Shown here: positions 11,771 to 21,094 of the stretch, in pieces
Layout: each line of letters begins with the position of its first letter
How positions within the stretch are numbered: the stretch's first letter is position 1
Assembly (NCBI GenBank): GCA_963780805.1
Contig: CAWADP010000006.1
Coordinates: 1,054,001-1,118,000 of the forward strand
From: JASHVB01 sp963780805
GTDB taxonomy: Bacteria; Pseudomonadota; Alphaproteobacteria; Acetobacterales; Acetobacteraceae
Reading direction: 5' to 3'
DNA: 64,000 nucleotides
The notes under the pieces: model-generated
Databases searched by the model: none
Told to the model about the DNA's origin: nothing
Seen by the model: only the letters and a program-made list of their open reading frames with translations
Position numbers and translations under genes: made by a program

Positions 11771-12675
11771 GCTGGAAAGGCCTCAAGCTCGATCTCGCCA
11801 GAGAAAGCGGTTGCGATGGGGCCGGTCATCAGCACGTGATTTCCCGCCGGGCTTCCACTCAGCTGTCTGCGTGCGTTTCCGCTGGCGATTCCCCTGGCAT
11901 TTCCAATGGGCCCGTCCTCACGCCATTCGATGGTCAGTTCGCCGCCGTCCACCTGCACGGTCGCGCGGCGGCCGGTGAGACCCCGGCGGTGCGCGTTCAC
12001 CAGCGCGGCGCAGGCGCCGGAACCGCAGGCGCGGGTGAGGCCGGCGCCGCGCTCCCAGACGCGCAAGCGGATGCGGTCGGGCGCCAGCACCTGTGCAAAG
12101 GCGATATTGGCGCGCTGCGGGAACAAGGGATGGTGCTCCAAGGGCGGGCCGAGTTCCTCCACGGGCACGGCAGCGAGGTCGGGGACGAAGAACGTCGCGT
12201 GCGGATTGCCCATGCTGGCGGCGGCCGGGTCCGCCACCGGCCCCAGCGCCAGGTCGAGATGCAGCGTGTCCATCGGCCGGGCCAGCGGGATGTCCGGCCA
12301 GTCGAGCCTCGCCGGCCCCATGTCCACCGTTACCCTCCCGTCCGGCAGCACGTCGGCGGACAGGTCGCCGGCAACGGTGCGGATCACCTGGTGGGAGCGT
12401 CCGGTCTCGGCGGCCAGAACGGCGGCGATGCAGCGGGTGGCGTTGCCGCAGGCGCCGGCCTCGGTGCCGTCGGAATTGCGGATGCGCATGAAGGCGTCGG
12501 CGCCGGAGCCAAGGGGAGGGGGCTCGATGATGATGAACTGGTCGCAGCCGATGCCGGTGCGCCGGTCCGCCAGCGCTGCCGCGCGGGTGGCGGTGAAGCC
12601 GAGCTGGCCCGCGCGGTCGTCGAACACGACGAAGTCGTTGCCGCAGCCGTGCATCTTGCGGAAGGACGCGCGCAT
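11767..12675 (-). CDS. dapF: Diaminopimelate epimerase
   Basis: A 302-residue enzyme that interconverts LL- and meso-diaminopimelate for lysine and peptidoglycan synthesis. Both catalytic cysteines are visible: AGACGNATRC in the first half and TRACGSGACA in the second. The start at 12675 (MRASFRKMHGCGNDF) is the family's usual N-terminus. Near the C-terminus, between TIEWREDG and HVLMTGP, there are about 25 extra residues rich in Gly, Asn, Ala and Arg that other DapF proteins do not have as far as I know. First gene of the dapF-mtaB-ftsY operon. Confidence 0.95.
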   Translation of the reverse strand: MRASFRKMHGCGNDFVVFDDRAGQLGFTATRAAALADRRTGIGCDQFIIIEPPPLGSGADAFMRIRNSDGTEAGACGNATRCIAAVLAAETGRSHQVIRTVAGDLSADVLPDGRVTVDMGPARLDWPDIPLARPMDTLHLDLALGPVADPAAASMGNPHATFFVPDLAAVPVEELGPPLEHHPLFPQRANIAFAQVLAPDRIRLRVWERGAGLTRACGSGACAALVNAHRRGLTGRRATVQVDGGELTIEWREDGPIGNARGIASGNARRQLSGSPAGNHVLMTGPIATAFSGEIELEAFPA

Positions 12676-13326
12676 GGTGGCGCATATAGAACGAGACGGC
12701 CGGTGGCGCCATGCGGCGCGGTCCATCCCGAGTCCATCCCGGGGGCGCTGCCGAGACAATCTGGGCACAAGTGACGCGGTGGGCGACATGCCCCACGCGC
12801 GTAGTGGCGAGTCACACGGGTGTCTCAGTTGGTTTTTCCCGAGACGGCGTGGCGCAGGTTTCGCCGCGGACGGTGTGGCCGCTGGCCGCAATCCCCGCCG
12901 TGCGGGTTGCGGCGAATCTCACGGGTCGATGGTCCAAGTCTGTCGCCGGAGCGTGGCGATGCGCGTCTGACCTTCAGGAGGGACAGCGCCGGGCCATGAC
13001 GGCTGCCGCGCTATCTGCGGCGGGTCGCATGCAGTTCACCCGCGCGCCCGTCCTCGTCGCAGTCCGAGCGCTGACCGCGATCTGCTGAACATGTGTGAGA
13101 CCGGCCCACCACATTACGGCCATGACGGATGAAACGCGTCGTGCAAAGCGGGCTCCATGACTCGCATTTTGCGCGACACGGGCGCGAACGAGAGGCCGGC
13201 TCTTGCAGTCTGCGTAAATTCCTCCACTAATCCTGACGGCGCCGCCATAAAGTAGGGTTTTTCCCTCCAGGCGGAGTTTGGAGGACGCGGAAAAATAGAA
13301 CATATGACGAACCGGGAGAACGCGCG
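12676..13326. other. Intergenic region between dapF and the MFS gene
   Basis: About 650 bases separate two divergent genes and should hold both promoters. No tRNA, SRP RNA, riboswitch or conserved protein was recognised. An open frame at 12711-13088 (plus) lacks a ribosome-binding site and any familiar sequence, so I do not call it. Confidence 0.5.
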
Positions 13327-14598
13327 ATGTCAGTGACAAATGCGATTCCGATTCCATGGTGGAAGGAGCCCACCAAGGATCAATGGCTGGCCTGGGTTGC
13401 CGCTTGGCTCGGGTGGACGCTCGACGCTTTCGACTTCACCATTTTCCTGCTGCTGATGGTGCCGATTTCCAAGGCCTTCGGCGTGCCGTTGACCGCCGTC
13501 GCTGTCGTCTTCGCAATGACTTTGTGGATGCGGCTGATTGGCGCGACCGCGTCCGGCTGGCTAGCGGACCGGATCGGCCGCAAGAAGCCGTTGATGATCT
13601 CGATCGCCTGGTTCTCTGTCTGCAACTTGCTTGCCGGCCTGGCGCCGAGCTTCTTGTTGCTGTTGATGTTCCGTACTCTCCTGGGCATCGGGATGGGGGC
13701 GGAATGGCCAGCCGGCGCCGCACTGGCGATGGAAACCTGGCCGCAGCGCTCGCGCGGTCTCATGGGCTCGGTGCTGCAGGGCTCCTGGGGCCTCGGCGCG
13801 TTGCTGTCGAGCGCCGCGTACGGCCTGCTGTACGATTCGATCGGTTGGCGCGGCCTGTTGCTGATCGGCGTGCTGCCCGCGCTGCTGATCGTTTACATCC
13901 GCAGATACGTCAAAGAACCGCAAGTCTGGATCGAGAACCGGCGCAACCAGCGCGCGCAGAACCGCGAGTTCCGCGCACCGCTCCTCAGCATCTTCAAGCG
14001 GGGAATGCTCGCCAATACGCTCACTGCGTGTTGGGTGATGGCCAGTGCGTTCGTCGTCGGCTACTCGATCGGCGGCATGTTCCCATCCTATCTGCAGAAG
14101 GATCTCGGACTTGCCCCCGGCTACGTCGCCCTGCCGATCATGCTGCAGAGCCTGATGTTCTTTCTCTCGGCGGTCCTGTGGGGCTGGTTCGCCGACCGCT
14201 TTGGCCGGCGGCGGACGATCGTCATTACCGCCCTGCTGACGATCCCGGTTGCGCCGCTGTATCTGCTGACCAGGGACTACACGATGATCGTCATATTCTT
14301 CACCTTGCAGGGCTGGTTCGGCGGCGGCGGCATGCAAACACAATGGCCGCACTATCTGTCCGAGCGCTTCCCGACCGAGGTGCGGGCGACCGCAACGGGG
14401 TTCTGCTACCATCAGGGGGCGATCTTTGGCGGCCTGGTGGGTCCGGTCCTGGCATACTTCGCCACCCAGTGGCACATGGGCTTCGCGATACCGATGTTGA
14501 TCGGCACCACCGTCGCCGCCGGCTCGGTGTTGCTCGCGATGTGCTTCAGCCCCGAGACGAAGGGCACGCAGCTGGTCGCGGATATTCAGTTGGCATGA
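13327..14598 (+). CDS. MFS transporter, SHS-like (sialic acid/lactate) family
   Basis: A 423-residue membrane protein with twelve predicted helices. The start WWKEPTKDQWLAWVAAWLGW and TLDAFDFTIF in helix 1 resemble the SHS family of proton symporters for lactate, pyruvate or sialic acid. The loop 2-3 signature ASGWLADRIGRKKP and the matching WGWFADRFGRRR between helices 8 and 9 are intact. The substrate cannot be fixed from the sequence; a monocarboxylate is the best guess. It stands alone, with GGGAGAAC upstream of the ATG as a plausible ribosome-binding site. Confidence 0.88.
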   Translation: MSVTNAIPIPWWKEPTKDQWLAWVAAWLGWTLDAFDFTIFLLLMVPISKAFGVPLTAVAVVFAMTLWMRLIGATASGWLADRIGRKKPLMISIAWFSVCNLLAGLAPSFLLLLMFRTLLGIGMGAEWPAGAALAMETWPQRSRGLMGSVLQGSWGLGALLSSAAYGLLYDSIGWRGLLLIGVLPALLIVYIRRYVKEPQVWIENRRNQRAQNREFRAPLLSIFKRGMLANTLTACWVMASAFVVGYSIGGMFPSYLQKDLGLAPGYVALPIMLQSLMFFLSAVLWGWFADRFGRRRTIVITALLTIPVAPLYLLTRDYTMIVIFFTLQGWFGGGGMQTQWPHYLSERFPTEVRATATGFCYHQGAIFGGLVGPVLAYFATQWHMGFAIPMLIGTTVAAGSVLLAMCFSPETKGTQLVADIQLA

Positions 14599-14810
14599 TG
14601 CGCTGGCAGGCCAGGGACGCACCGACCGTCGACGAGCGTCCCTGGTCTACCGCGCCGACACGGCCGAGGATGCATCCGCATCGCCGGAACGACGAGTTCG
14701 CGCCGGGCGAGTGTCCGCACGAGCAAAAAGCCTTGGATTTCTGCAACGAGCGGCGCCGTCGCTTTACCCACGTCAGAATCCAGGAGAGCAGGGGAAGCTG
14801 CTCCCACCCT

Positions 14811-15341
14811 TCACGGCACCCCGTCGCCCAACGCCCTGATCCGCCCCATCAACATGCAGAGCAGGGCCGCAACGGCAGCCTTTCGCCCCGGCGCGGGAAT
14901 GGAGCGACCGATTGACTGCACGATCCCTTCCAGCAGGATGCCCATCAGCCCGTAGTGGTCGGTATCGCTCCTGATCAGTGCCTTGATCTGCCGGATCAGC
15001 CCGTCCACCGCATCGGTGTCGCGGATGGCTGCCAGCTCGACTTGCTCGATCAGGTCCTCCACGGCCTTGAAGCTGCGGCCGGCGCCGCCGGACTCGCCAT
15101 CCACGTCGGAACCCTCGCGCGGTGCGCCAGCCTCTCCTGCTGGCACCCAAGCCACGCGCGCCACGGTTGGCGACGTTCGCGACAACAATGCCTCGCTGGC
15201 GGCCAGCCGGTCCCAGGCCGCCGCCGCGGTTGCCGCAACGGCATGAGATTGTTGCCAGCTCTGCTGCACGAGCCACCGCGCTCGGTCCATGATCTCGCGC
15301 TGCTGCTGTGCAAACGCAGTCGATTTGCCAACTCCCTGCAT
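14811..15341 (-). CDS. Hypothetical protein
   Basis: A 176-residue protein, not recognised. The N-terminal half is Ala- and Gln-rich and helical, a Gly/Glu-rich linker lies around residues 68-85, and the C-terminal half (KAVEDLIEQVELAAIRDTD, then HYGLMGILLEGIVQSIGR) forms regular amphipathic helices. There is no signal peptide, though a mildly hydrophobic stretch (AAVAALLCMLMG) is near the end. It is convergent with the MFS gene and divergent from the response regulator at 15488. Another frame over the same bases (14773-15372) looks less protein-like. Confidence 0.5.
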   Translation of the reverse strand: MQGVGKSTAFAQQQREIMDRARWLVQQSWQQSHAVAATAAAAWDRLAASEALLSRTSPTVARVAWVPAGEAGAPREGSDVDGESGGAGRSFKAVEDLIEQVELAAIRDTDAVDGLIRQIKALIRSDTDHYGLMGILLEGIVQSIGRSIPAPGRKAAVAALLCMLMGRIRALGDGVP

Positions 15342-15487
15342 GAACGCCTCGTCCGCTCCCTTCTGGTGCCACCGTTCTGTGTGCCGCCGTGCGACAATTG
15401 TGCGATAATGCCTTGGTATGCTATGTTACGCAATCGAAGTCGGGCCGAAGCTGATAACAACAACGGGTTCCCTGGGGAGAGCGGCCG

Positions 15488-15874
15488 ATGGACAGGAAGC
15501 TACTTGTCATCGACAACCATCGCGACGTCGCCGATGCGATCAGCAGCGTCGCGGGGTCGCTCGACTTTGAAGTACTTGTGGTCGATGATTCGCGGCGCGC
15601 GGTCGGGATATTTATCGACTTCGCGCCCGATCTCGTCATCCTCGACGTGGTGATGAGGGGCGTCGATGGCGTTGACGTTCTGAACGGCCTTATCGCCAGC
15701 GGCCTGCGCGCGCTGATCGTGCTCAGCGCATCCCCCGGCATCGGCGAGGCGTATCTGCGCATCGCCCAGGGTGTCGCCCGGTTCAACGGGTTCGGTCCGC
15801 TGCCGGTGCTGCAAAAACCGCTCGACATTGCCCGGCTGCGCGAGGTTCTGGCGCAGGTTCCCCCGACCGGTTGA
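15488..15874 (+). CDS. Single-domain response regulator (receiver only)
   Basis: A 128-residue CheY-like receiver domain without an output domain. The phosphoacceptor Asp is in LVILDVVM, the acidic pocket is in VIDNH near the N-terminus, the conserved Ser is in VLSASP, and the Lys is in VLQKPL. N replaces the usual second acidic residue of the pocket (IDNH instead of DDD/DDE), which may alter metal binding. It starts after GGGGAGAG. No histidine kinase is nearby, so it is an orphan that may act in a phosphorelay. Confidence 0.85.
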   Translation: MDRKLLVIDNHRDVADAISSVAGSLDFEVLVVDDSRRAVGIFIDFAPDLVILDVVMRGVDGVDVLNGLIASGLRALIVLSASPGIGEAYLRIAQGVARFNGFGPLPVLQKPLDIARLREVLAQVPPTG

Positions 15875-15962
15875 GACCTGCCGCCTGAGACCTGCCGCGC
15901 CCGGTTCCGCGGATGAGGCGGGGACAGTCACGGGTCGCGGCCATGCGTCCCAGCCCCCAGCC

Positions 15963-16027
15963 CAGCCATATGCCCCAGCCATATGCCCCAGCCATATGCC
16001 CCAGCCATATGCCCCAGCCATATGCCC
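15963..16027. repeat. Five tandem copies of a 13-bp unit
   Basis: The unit CAGCCATATGCCC is repeated five times without error. It lies 80 bases upstream of the alcohol dehydrogenase start, in the region where that gene's promoter or leader should be. Each unit holds one CATATG palindrome. Confidence 0.95.
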
Positions 16028-16106
16028 TCTGCCGGCCGCCGCTATTCCCGTCCCACGGCACCTGCTCTATCCCTCCCGCCGGACGCCAAAATTAGGAGGA
16101 ACGCAG

Positions 16107-17171
16107 ATGCGCGCCTGGGCCGTGATCGAAAACGGGGCACCGTTGCAGGAAATCGAACTCCCCACGCCGGAGCCGAAAGGCACCGAAGTCCTGCTGGAGG
16201 TGACCCATTGCGGCGTGTGCCACTCGGATTTGCATATCTGGGATGGCTACTACGACATCGGCGGCGGACAGAAGATGTCGTTGAAGGACCGCGGCGTGAC
16301 GCTGCCGCTGGCGATGGGGCATGAAATCGTTGGGCGCGTGGTGAAGCTCGGGCCGGACGCGAAAGGGGTGAAGCCGGGGGACGTGCGGATTGTATTCCCG
16401 TGGCTCGGCTGCGGCACGTGCGATAAGTGCGTGAATGAAGAAGACAACATGTGCACCGTCGCGGCGCGCAGCCTCGGCGTGTACGCGAATGGCGGCTACG
16501 GCACGCACGTCATCGCGCCGCATCCGCGGCACCTCGTCGATCCTGGCAGGCTTGATCCCGCCGTTGCCGCCACCTACGCATGCTCTGGCATCACGGTCTA
16601 TTCCGCGATCCGCAAGGCGATGCCGGTGCCGCCGCAGGAGGCGATCGTGCTGGTCGGTGCAGGCGGGCTGGGGCTGAACGCCGTCGCCGTGCTGAAGGCG
16701 ATGAAGCACGAAAACATCGTGGTGGTGGACATCAGCCCGGAGAAGCGAGACGCAGCAGTGAAGGCGGGCGCGCACAAGGTGGTGGACGGCAGCGGCGACG
16801 GCGTCGCCAAGCGCATCATGGAGGCCGCGGGCGGTCCGGTGCTGGCGGTCATCGACCTGGTCAACGGAACCCAGACCGCGCGCTTCGCCTTTGCTGCACT
16901 GCGCAAGGGCGGCAAGCTGATTCAGGTCGGATTGTTCGGCGGCGAACTGATGCTGCCGCTGCCGATCATGGCCATCCGCGCGCTGACCGTGCAGGGCAGC
17001 TATGTCGGCAATCCGAAGGAACTGCGGGAACTGGTGAAGCTGGCGCAGAACGGTACGCTGCAGGCGCTGCCGACGGCAACGGTGCCGCAGAGCCAGGCGT
17101 ACGACGCGCTCATGCGCCTGCGTGACGGCAAGGTGACGGGCCGGTTGGTGCTGCGGGCGGAAGCCGCGTAG
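16107..17171 (+). CDS. Zinc-dependent alcohol dehydrogenase
   Basis: A 354-residue medium-chain dehydrogenase. Catalytic zinc ligands are seen in HCGVCHSD (Cys and His) and GHEIVG; the structural zinc site is the four-cysteine set CGTCDKCVNEEDNMC. The NAD-binding fold starts at VLVGAGGLG, with VVDIS as the adenine-ribose Asp. It oxidises an alcohol to an aldehyde or the reverse; the substrate is unknown. AGGAGGA lies just before the ATG at 16107, so the longer open frame upstream is not used. The 13-bp tandem repeat lies in its upstream region, and a weak GC hairpin at about 17227-17268 may end it. Confidence 0.92.
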   Translation: MRAWAVIENGAPLQEIELPTPEPKGTEVLLEVTHCGVCHSDLHIWDGYYDIGGGQKMSLKDRGVTLPLAMGHEIVGRVVKLGPDAKGVKPGDVRIVFPWLGCGTCDKCVNEEDNMCTVAARSLGVYANGGYGTHVIAPHPRHLVDPGRLDPAVAATYACSGITVYSAIRKAMPVPPQEAIVLVGAGGLGLNAVAVLKAMKHENIVVVDISPEKRDAAVKAGAHKVVDGSGDGVAKRIMEAAGGPVLAVIDLVNGTQTARFAFAALRKGGKLIQVGLFGGELMLPLPIMAIRALTVQGSYVGNPKELRELVKLAQNGTLQALPTATVPQSQAYDALMRLRDGKVTGRLVLRAEAA

Positions 17172-17271
17172 CGGGGCCGTGGCGGGAGCATCTTCGGAGT
17201 TTGGCGTTGAAGTGAAAGCTAAAGTCAGAAGCACCCCCTGCCTCAAGGGGAGGGGATGCCTTCTTTCTCGC

Positions 17272-17475
17272 TTACCGAAAAGCGGGCACCACCCGCTTCG
17301 CACGTTTCGTATCTTTGGCATCGACCACGATCTCGCCGTCGTCCACCGACAGTGCCGCGCGCGACTGCGTCATGGCGAGGGCGATCCGCTCCTCATCGTT
17401 GGCGGCCGGCGCGCGGAAGTCGAACAACACCCGCGTGCGTCCGGTCGGTTCAGTGCTGATGCCAATCACGGCCAT
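17272..17475 (-). CDS. Small hypothetical protein
   Basis: A 67-residue protein, MAVIGISTEPTGRTRVLFDF at its start, with a GAGGAA ribosome-binding site at good spacing. It looks soluble, with beta strands in the first half and a basic tail (KDTKRAKRVV). Family not recognised. It lies convergent to the alcohol dehydrogenase and divergent from the MDR oxidoreductase at 17732. Confidence 0.5.
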   Translation of the reverse strand: MAVIGISTEPTGRTRVLFDFRAPAANDEERIALAMTQSRAALSVDDGEIVVDAKDTKRAKRVVPAFR

Positions 17476-17731
17476 GGTCGTTCCTCAGGAGCGGCGCCGA
17501 CATTGGTGCCGGCCAATTGAGTCGATTGTCTGGCACCGTTGCGGTGCGAGGCGTGTTGCCACCCCGGCCGTGTCGGGCGAACGCTTTCCACGGCCGGATA
17601 TCGTCGTGCAACGACCGTATAGAATCACATCGGCGCGCGCCGCGCCATCGGGATGATCCCGTACGGCAATCGACGCCGCGAACCGTTGCGCGCAGTATCC
17701 GCGGCGCGATCCCATTCCGGAGCCCCGTGCC

Positions 17732-18760
17732 ATGACCCTGAATTCCCAGACCCGCCGGTCGTGGGTGCTGAAGCAGCGTCCCTTCGGCGCGCCCCGCGCC
17801 GATGAATTCGAACTCCGCGAGGACCTTGTGCCGGAACCAGGACCCGGCGAAGTCGTCACCCGCACCATCTGGCTCTCCATCGATCCCTACATGCGCGGGC
17901 GGCTGCGCGAGCAGCAGACCTATGCCGTCGCGATCCAGGTCGGCGAGGTGATGACGGGGGAGACGGTGGGTGAGGTAATCGCATCGGCCGATCCGAACTT
18001 CGCGCGGGGTGATTTGGTGGTGGGGGCGCGCGGTTGGCAGACACATTGCCTCGCTTCGGGTGACCGTTTGGTTACGCTGGACCGGACGGCGGCGGAATTG
18101 TCGGCGTATCTCGGCGTGCTGGGCATGCCGGGTGCGACCGCGTATCGCGGCATTACCGAAATCTGCCAGCCGAAGAAGGGGGAGACGGTGGTGGTGTCGG
18201 CCGCCTCTGGCGCCGTGGGTTCGGTGGCGGGGCAGTTGGCCAAGCGCGCCGGCGCCCGCGTGGTCGGCGTCGCCGGCGGCCCGGAGAAATGTCTGTTCGT
18301 GCAGGAAACGTTGGGCTTCGACGACTGCGTCGATCACCGCACGATTGACCTGCGGCGCGAGCTGGCGGCGTGCTGCCCCAAGGGCATCGACGCGTATTTT
18401 GAGAATGTCGGCGGCGCCGTGCAGGCAGCGGTGTTCGACCTGCTGAACCCGTTCGCCCGCGTGGCGATGTGCGGCATGGTGTCGCAATACAACGATGCGG
18501 AGTTTCCGCCCGGCCCGAACCTGGGCTTCGTGGTCGGCAAGCGCGTGCTGATCCAGGGCTTCATCGTCTCCGACCAGCCGGAGAAGCTGGCGGAGTGGCG
18601 CGCCTTGGCGGCCCCTTGGGTGGCCGACGGCAGCCTGGCCTACCGCGAGGACGTGCACGAGGGCCTGGAGCAGGCACCGGAGGCATTGGCAGGCATTCTC
18701 GGTGGTGCAAACTTCGGAAAACTGCTGATCCGCGTCGGCGAGGACCCGTCGGGTCGGTGA
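17732..18760 (+). CDS. NADP-dependent MDR oxidoreductase, CurA/leukotriene B4 dehydrogenase type
   Basis: A 342-residue zinc-free medium-chain reductase. Family marks are WLSIDPYMRGR near residue 50, the nucleotide-binding SAASGAVGSVAGQ, and YFENVGG and LIQGFIVSD in the second half. Enzymes of this group reduce the C=C bond of enones using NADPH. No zinc-binding cysteine set is present, which sets it apart from the alcohol dehydrogenase upstream. It starts at ATG 17732; it is a single gene, with a small convergent gene after it. Confidence 0.9.
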   Translation: MTLNSQTRRSWVLKQRPFGAPRADEFELREDLVPEPGPGEVVTRTIWLSIDPYMRGRLREQQTYAVAIQVGEVMTGETVGEVIASADPNFARGDLVVGARGWQTHCLASGDRLVTLDRTAAELSAYLGVLGMPGATAYRGITEICQPKKGETVVVSAASGAVGSVAGQLAKRAGARVVGVAGGPEKCLFVQETLGFDDCVDHRTIDLRRELAACCPKGIDAYFENVGGAVQAAVFDLLNPFARVAMCGMVSQYNDAEFPPGPNLGFVVGKRVLIQGFIVSDQPEKLAEWRALAAPWVADGSLAYREDVHEGLEQAPEALAGILGGANFGKLLIRVGEDPSGR

Positions 18761-18831
18761 AAGCCGCCGCCCGCCCGCGGAGGTAGCCGCGCGAACGGCC
18801 GATGCCGGCTTTCCCCGCTATGTCGCCAACG

Positions 18832-19035
18832 TTACCAGCCGCGGCGTGCGGTATGGTAGTCCTCCAGGATCCCATCATGCTCCATGGCCAGCACCGTTTC
18901 CGCCACCATGCGGTCCACACGGCGCTCGCGCTGCTTCTCCACCAGCCGGCGCAGGCGGAGCAGCGTGGTGACGGTCGCGACGCGGGGAAGGGTGTGACCC
19001 GAGCGGTCGGCGGTCGAGGCAGTGGCGAGCGGCAT
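18832..19035 (-). CDS. Small hypothetical protein
   Basis: A 67-residue protein preceded by AGGGAGA. The second half is a highly charged helix (LLRLRRLVEKQRERRVDRMV) ending HDGILEDYHTARRGW. Nothing suggests a membrane or secretion signal. The arginine-rich helix could bind nucleic acid or another protein; no family was recognised. It is convergent with the MDR oxidoreductase. Confidence 0.5.
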   Translation of the reverse strand: MPLATASTADRSGHTLPRVATVTTLLRLRRLVEKQRERRVDRMVAETVLAMEHDGILEDYHTARRGW

Positions 19036-19365
19036 GGCGGACTGTCTCCCTGCTTTGCCCGACCGACGACACGGCCGGGCTTATGCGCTCAAGCTGCGGC
19101 AACGGGGGCAGCGGCGCTGTTAGGTAGATCATAGTTTATGGCAATTTTGTTGCCGCGGGGAAGCAAATGTTGCGACCTTGGGTCAGCCGACGAGTTCCCT
19201 CCTGACCGGCCCGAAAGCGTTTGGCGCCAGGGCGGGTGCTGTCGCGGCCGCCCGTCACCGTTCGCCGGCGGTCCCCTTGCGGGGCCAGAACGGTTCGCAG
19301 TGAAGGTGTGCTTCAACCGCGTCTTCGCGTGCCTCGTCGCCAGCGTTCGGCCGCGGCCCCGGCGG

Positions 19366-20610
19366 CTACCGCCGCCGTTCCTCCACGTTCGGCAGGAACG
19401 CGGTCAGCAGCCCGATCAGCGGCAGGAACGAACACACCTGATAAACGGCCCCGATGCTCGACGCATCGGCGATCTGGCCCAGTGCTGCGGCGCCCAGCCC
19501 GCCAAGCCCGAACGAGAACCCGAAGAACATGCCTGCCACCATCCCCACCCGCCCGGGTAGCAGCTCCTGCGCATAGACCAGGATTGCGGAGAACGCCGAC
19601 GCGAGGATCAGCCCGATCGCGACCGACAGCACGCCGGTCCACCACAGCCCGGCATAGGGCAGCAGCATGGCGAACGGTGCCGCCCCCAGGATGGAGAACC
19701 AGATCACCGGCCGCCGCCCGAACCGGTCTCCGATCGGGCCGCCGGCGAACGTCCCCGCCGCCACGGCACCCAGGAACACGAACAGATGCACCTGCGCGTT
19801 GGCCACCGAGACGTGGAACTTCTGCATGAGATAGAATGTGTAGTACGAGCTCAGGCTGGACGTGTAGACGTTCTTCGAGAACAGCAGCGTCAGCAGCACC
19901 ACGATCGCCCATACCACCATGCCGCGCGACAGCGTCCCCGTCCCCGCTCGCGACACCGCCGCCGCGCGCCGGCCCCGACGCTCCTGCATGGACGGATGCC
20001 GCGCGTACCACAGGCTGACCTGGCTCAGGATCAGGATCGCCAGCAGCGCGGCGGCGGAGAACCAGGCGATGCTGCCCTGGCCGTGCGGCACCACGATGAA
20101 CGCCGCCAGCAGCGGCCCGACCGCCGAGCCGGTGCTGCCGCCCACCTGGAACAGCGACTGCGCGAACCCATAGCGCCCGCCAGATGCCATGCGGGCCACG
20201 CGTGATGCCTCTGGATGGAACACCGCCGACCCCATCCCCACCAGCGCCGCTGAGAACAGGATCATCCCGTAGCTATGCGCCGACGCTATCAGCAGCAGCC
20301 CGATCAGACTGCTCGCCATCCCGATGGGCAGCGAGAACGGCTGTGCCCTCCGGTCCGTCACCATGCCCACCACCGGCTGGAGCATGGAGGCGGTCAACTG
20401 GAACGCCAGCGTGATCAGCCCGATCTGACCGAAGTCCAGACTGTACGACTGCTTCAGCACCGGATAGATCGCCGGTACCAGCGACTGGTTCATGTCGTTC
20501 AGCAGGTGGCACGCCGACAGCGAGACCAAGATGGCGAAGGTGGTGCCGGTGTCCGGCACGGCGCGGATGGCGACGGCCGGCCTACCCGCGGCCACGGTGT
20601 TCTCGCTCAC
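19366..20610 (-). CDS. fsr: MFS transporter of the fosmidomycin-resistance (Fsr) type
   Basis: A 414-residue protein with twelve hydrophobic helices. The first helix holds ACHLLNDMNQSLVPAIYP, and helix 4-5 has GSAVFHPEASR; both are hallmarks of Fsr-like exporters. GGPIGDRFGRRPVIW marks the loop between helices 8 and 9. The family exports fosmidomycin and related small molecules in E. coli; the native substrate is unknown. It is a single minus-strand gene with more than 200 bases before the next plus-strand frame. Confidence 0.88.
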   Translation of the reverse strand: MSENTVAAGRPAVAIRAVPDTGTTFAILVSLSACHLLNDMNQSLVPAIYPVLKQSYSLDFGQIGLITLAFQLTASMLQPVVGMVTDRRAQPFSLPIGMASSLIGLLLIASAHSYGMILFSAALVGMGSAVFHPEASRVARMASGGRYGFAQSLFQVGGSTGSAVGPLLAAFIVVPHGQGSIAWFSAAALLAILILSQVSLWYARHPSMQERRGRRAAAVSRAGTGTLSRGMVVWAIVVLLTLLFSKNVYTSSLSSYYTFYLMQKFHVSVANAQVHLFVFLGAVAAGTFAGGPIGDRFGRRPVIWFSILGAAPFAMLLPYAGLWWTGVLSVAIGLILASAFSAILVYAQELLPGRVGMVAGMFFGFSFGLGGLGAAALGQIADASSIGAVYQVCSFLPLIGLLTAFLPNVEERRR

Positions 20611-20815
20611 GGCTACCCCTGCTCACATGTCTGCGACGGGATACATTATGCCTCGGTAATGCGAGGCGACCTATGCGCGGACGTTCTGCCAGACCAGCGC
20701 ATTGCCCAAATCATTGCGCGTGCCACGCCACAATATGCCTTCATTGGTGACCAAAGTCACTGTCTTGAAAGGCCATGTGAGCTAGCGGTCGCTTGGCGAG
20801 GCTGGAGTGGCGGCG

Positions 20816-20971
20816 ATGTACCGATGGAAGCACAATTCCGATACCGTTAGTGTTCGCGCCTTTACGATCTCGATAGCGTGCATCGTCGTCTTGCTCGGCG
20901 GCTATTGGCTATTGGCGGATTGGCACCAGCTGCCAGCGCTGGCTTCGTCCCTGTTCGCGTTGCGAGAGTAG
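20816..20971 (+). CDS. Small single-helix membrane protein
   Basis: A 51-residue frame, MYRWKHNSDTVSVRAF followed by one strong hydrophobic helix (TISIACIVVLLGGYWLLA) and a short tail. The charged N-terminus predicts the N-in orientation. GGAG lies ten bases before the ATG. Families of this kind are often missed because of length. It is upstream of MFS debris and might have belonged to that transcript. Not recognised. Confidence 0.4.
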   Translation: MYRWKHNSDTVSVRAFTISIACIVVLLGGYWLLADWHQLPALASSLFALRE

Positions 20972-20984
20972 AGGGATCCAAGAG

Positions 20985-21030
20985 GAATTGAAAACTCCCT
21001 TCCCCTTGAGGGAGGGGTTGGGGAAGGGTC
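20985..21030. repeat. GC-rich dyad (CCCTTCCCC / GGGGAAGGG)
   Basis: CCCTTCCCC and TTGGGGAAGGG can pair across a GAGGGAGG loop. A looser version of the same C-rich/G-rich dyad is seen at 17228-17268 after the alcohol dehydrogenase. It is probably one of the small palindromic intergenic repeats of this genome. Confidence 0.45.
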
Positions 21031-21094
21031 CAAGTAGCGCAGGTCTGTGGCTCATCGCACCCCTCCCCCAGCCCCTGCCACACATGCCGGCACT

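Noticed and set aside
12676..13326. SRP RNA, tmRNA or riboswitch between dapF and the MFS gene
   Set aside because: No conserved loop or core of these RNAs could be found on either strand by eye.
13356..14915. A 519-residue plus-strand frame overlapping the SHS-like MFS gene
   Set aside because: It is an arginine-rich out-of-frame reading of the transporter and has no membrane helices or motif.
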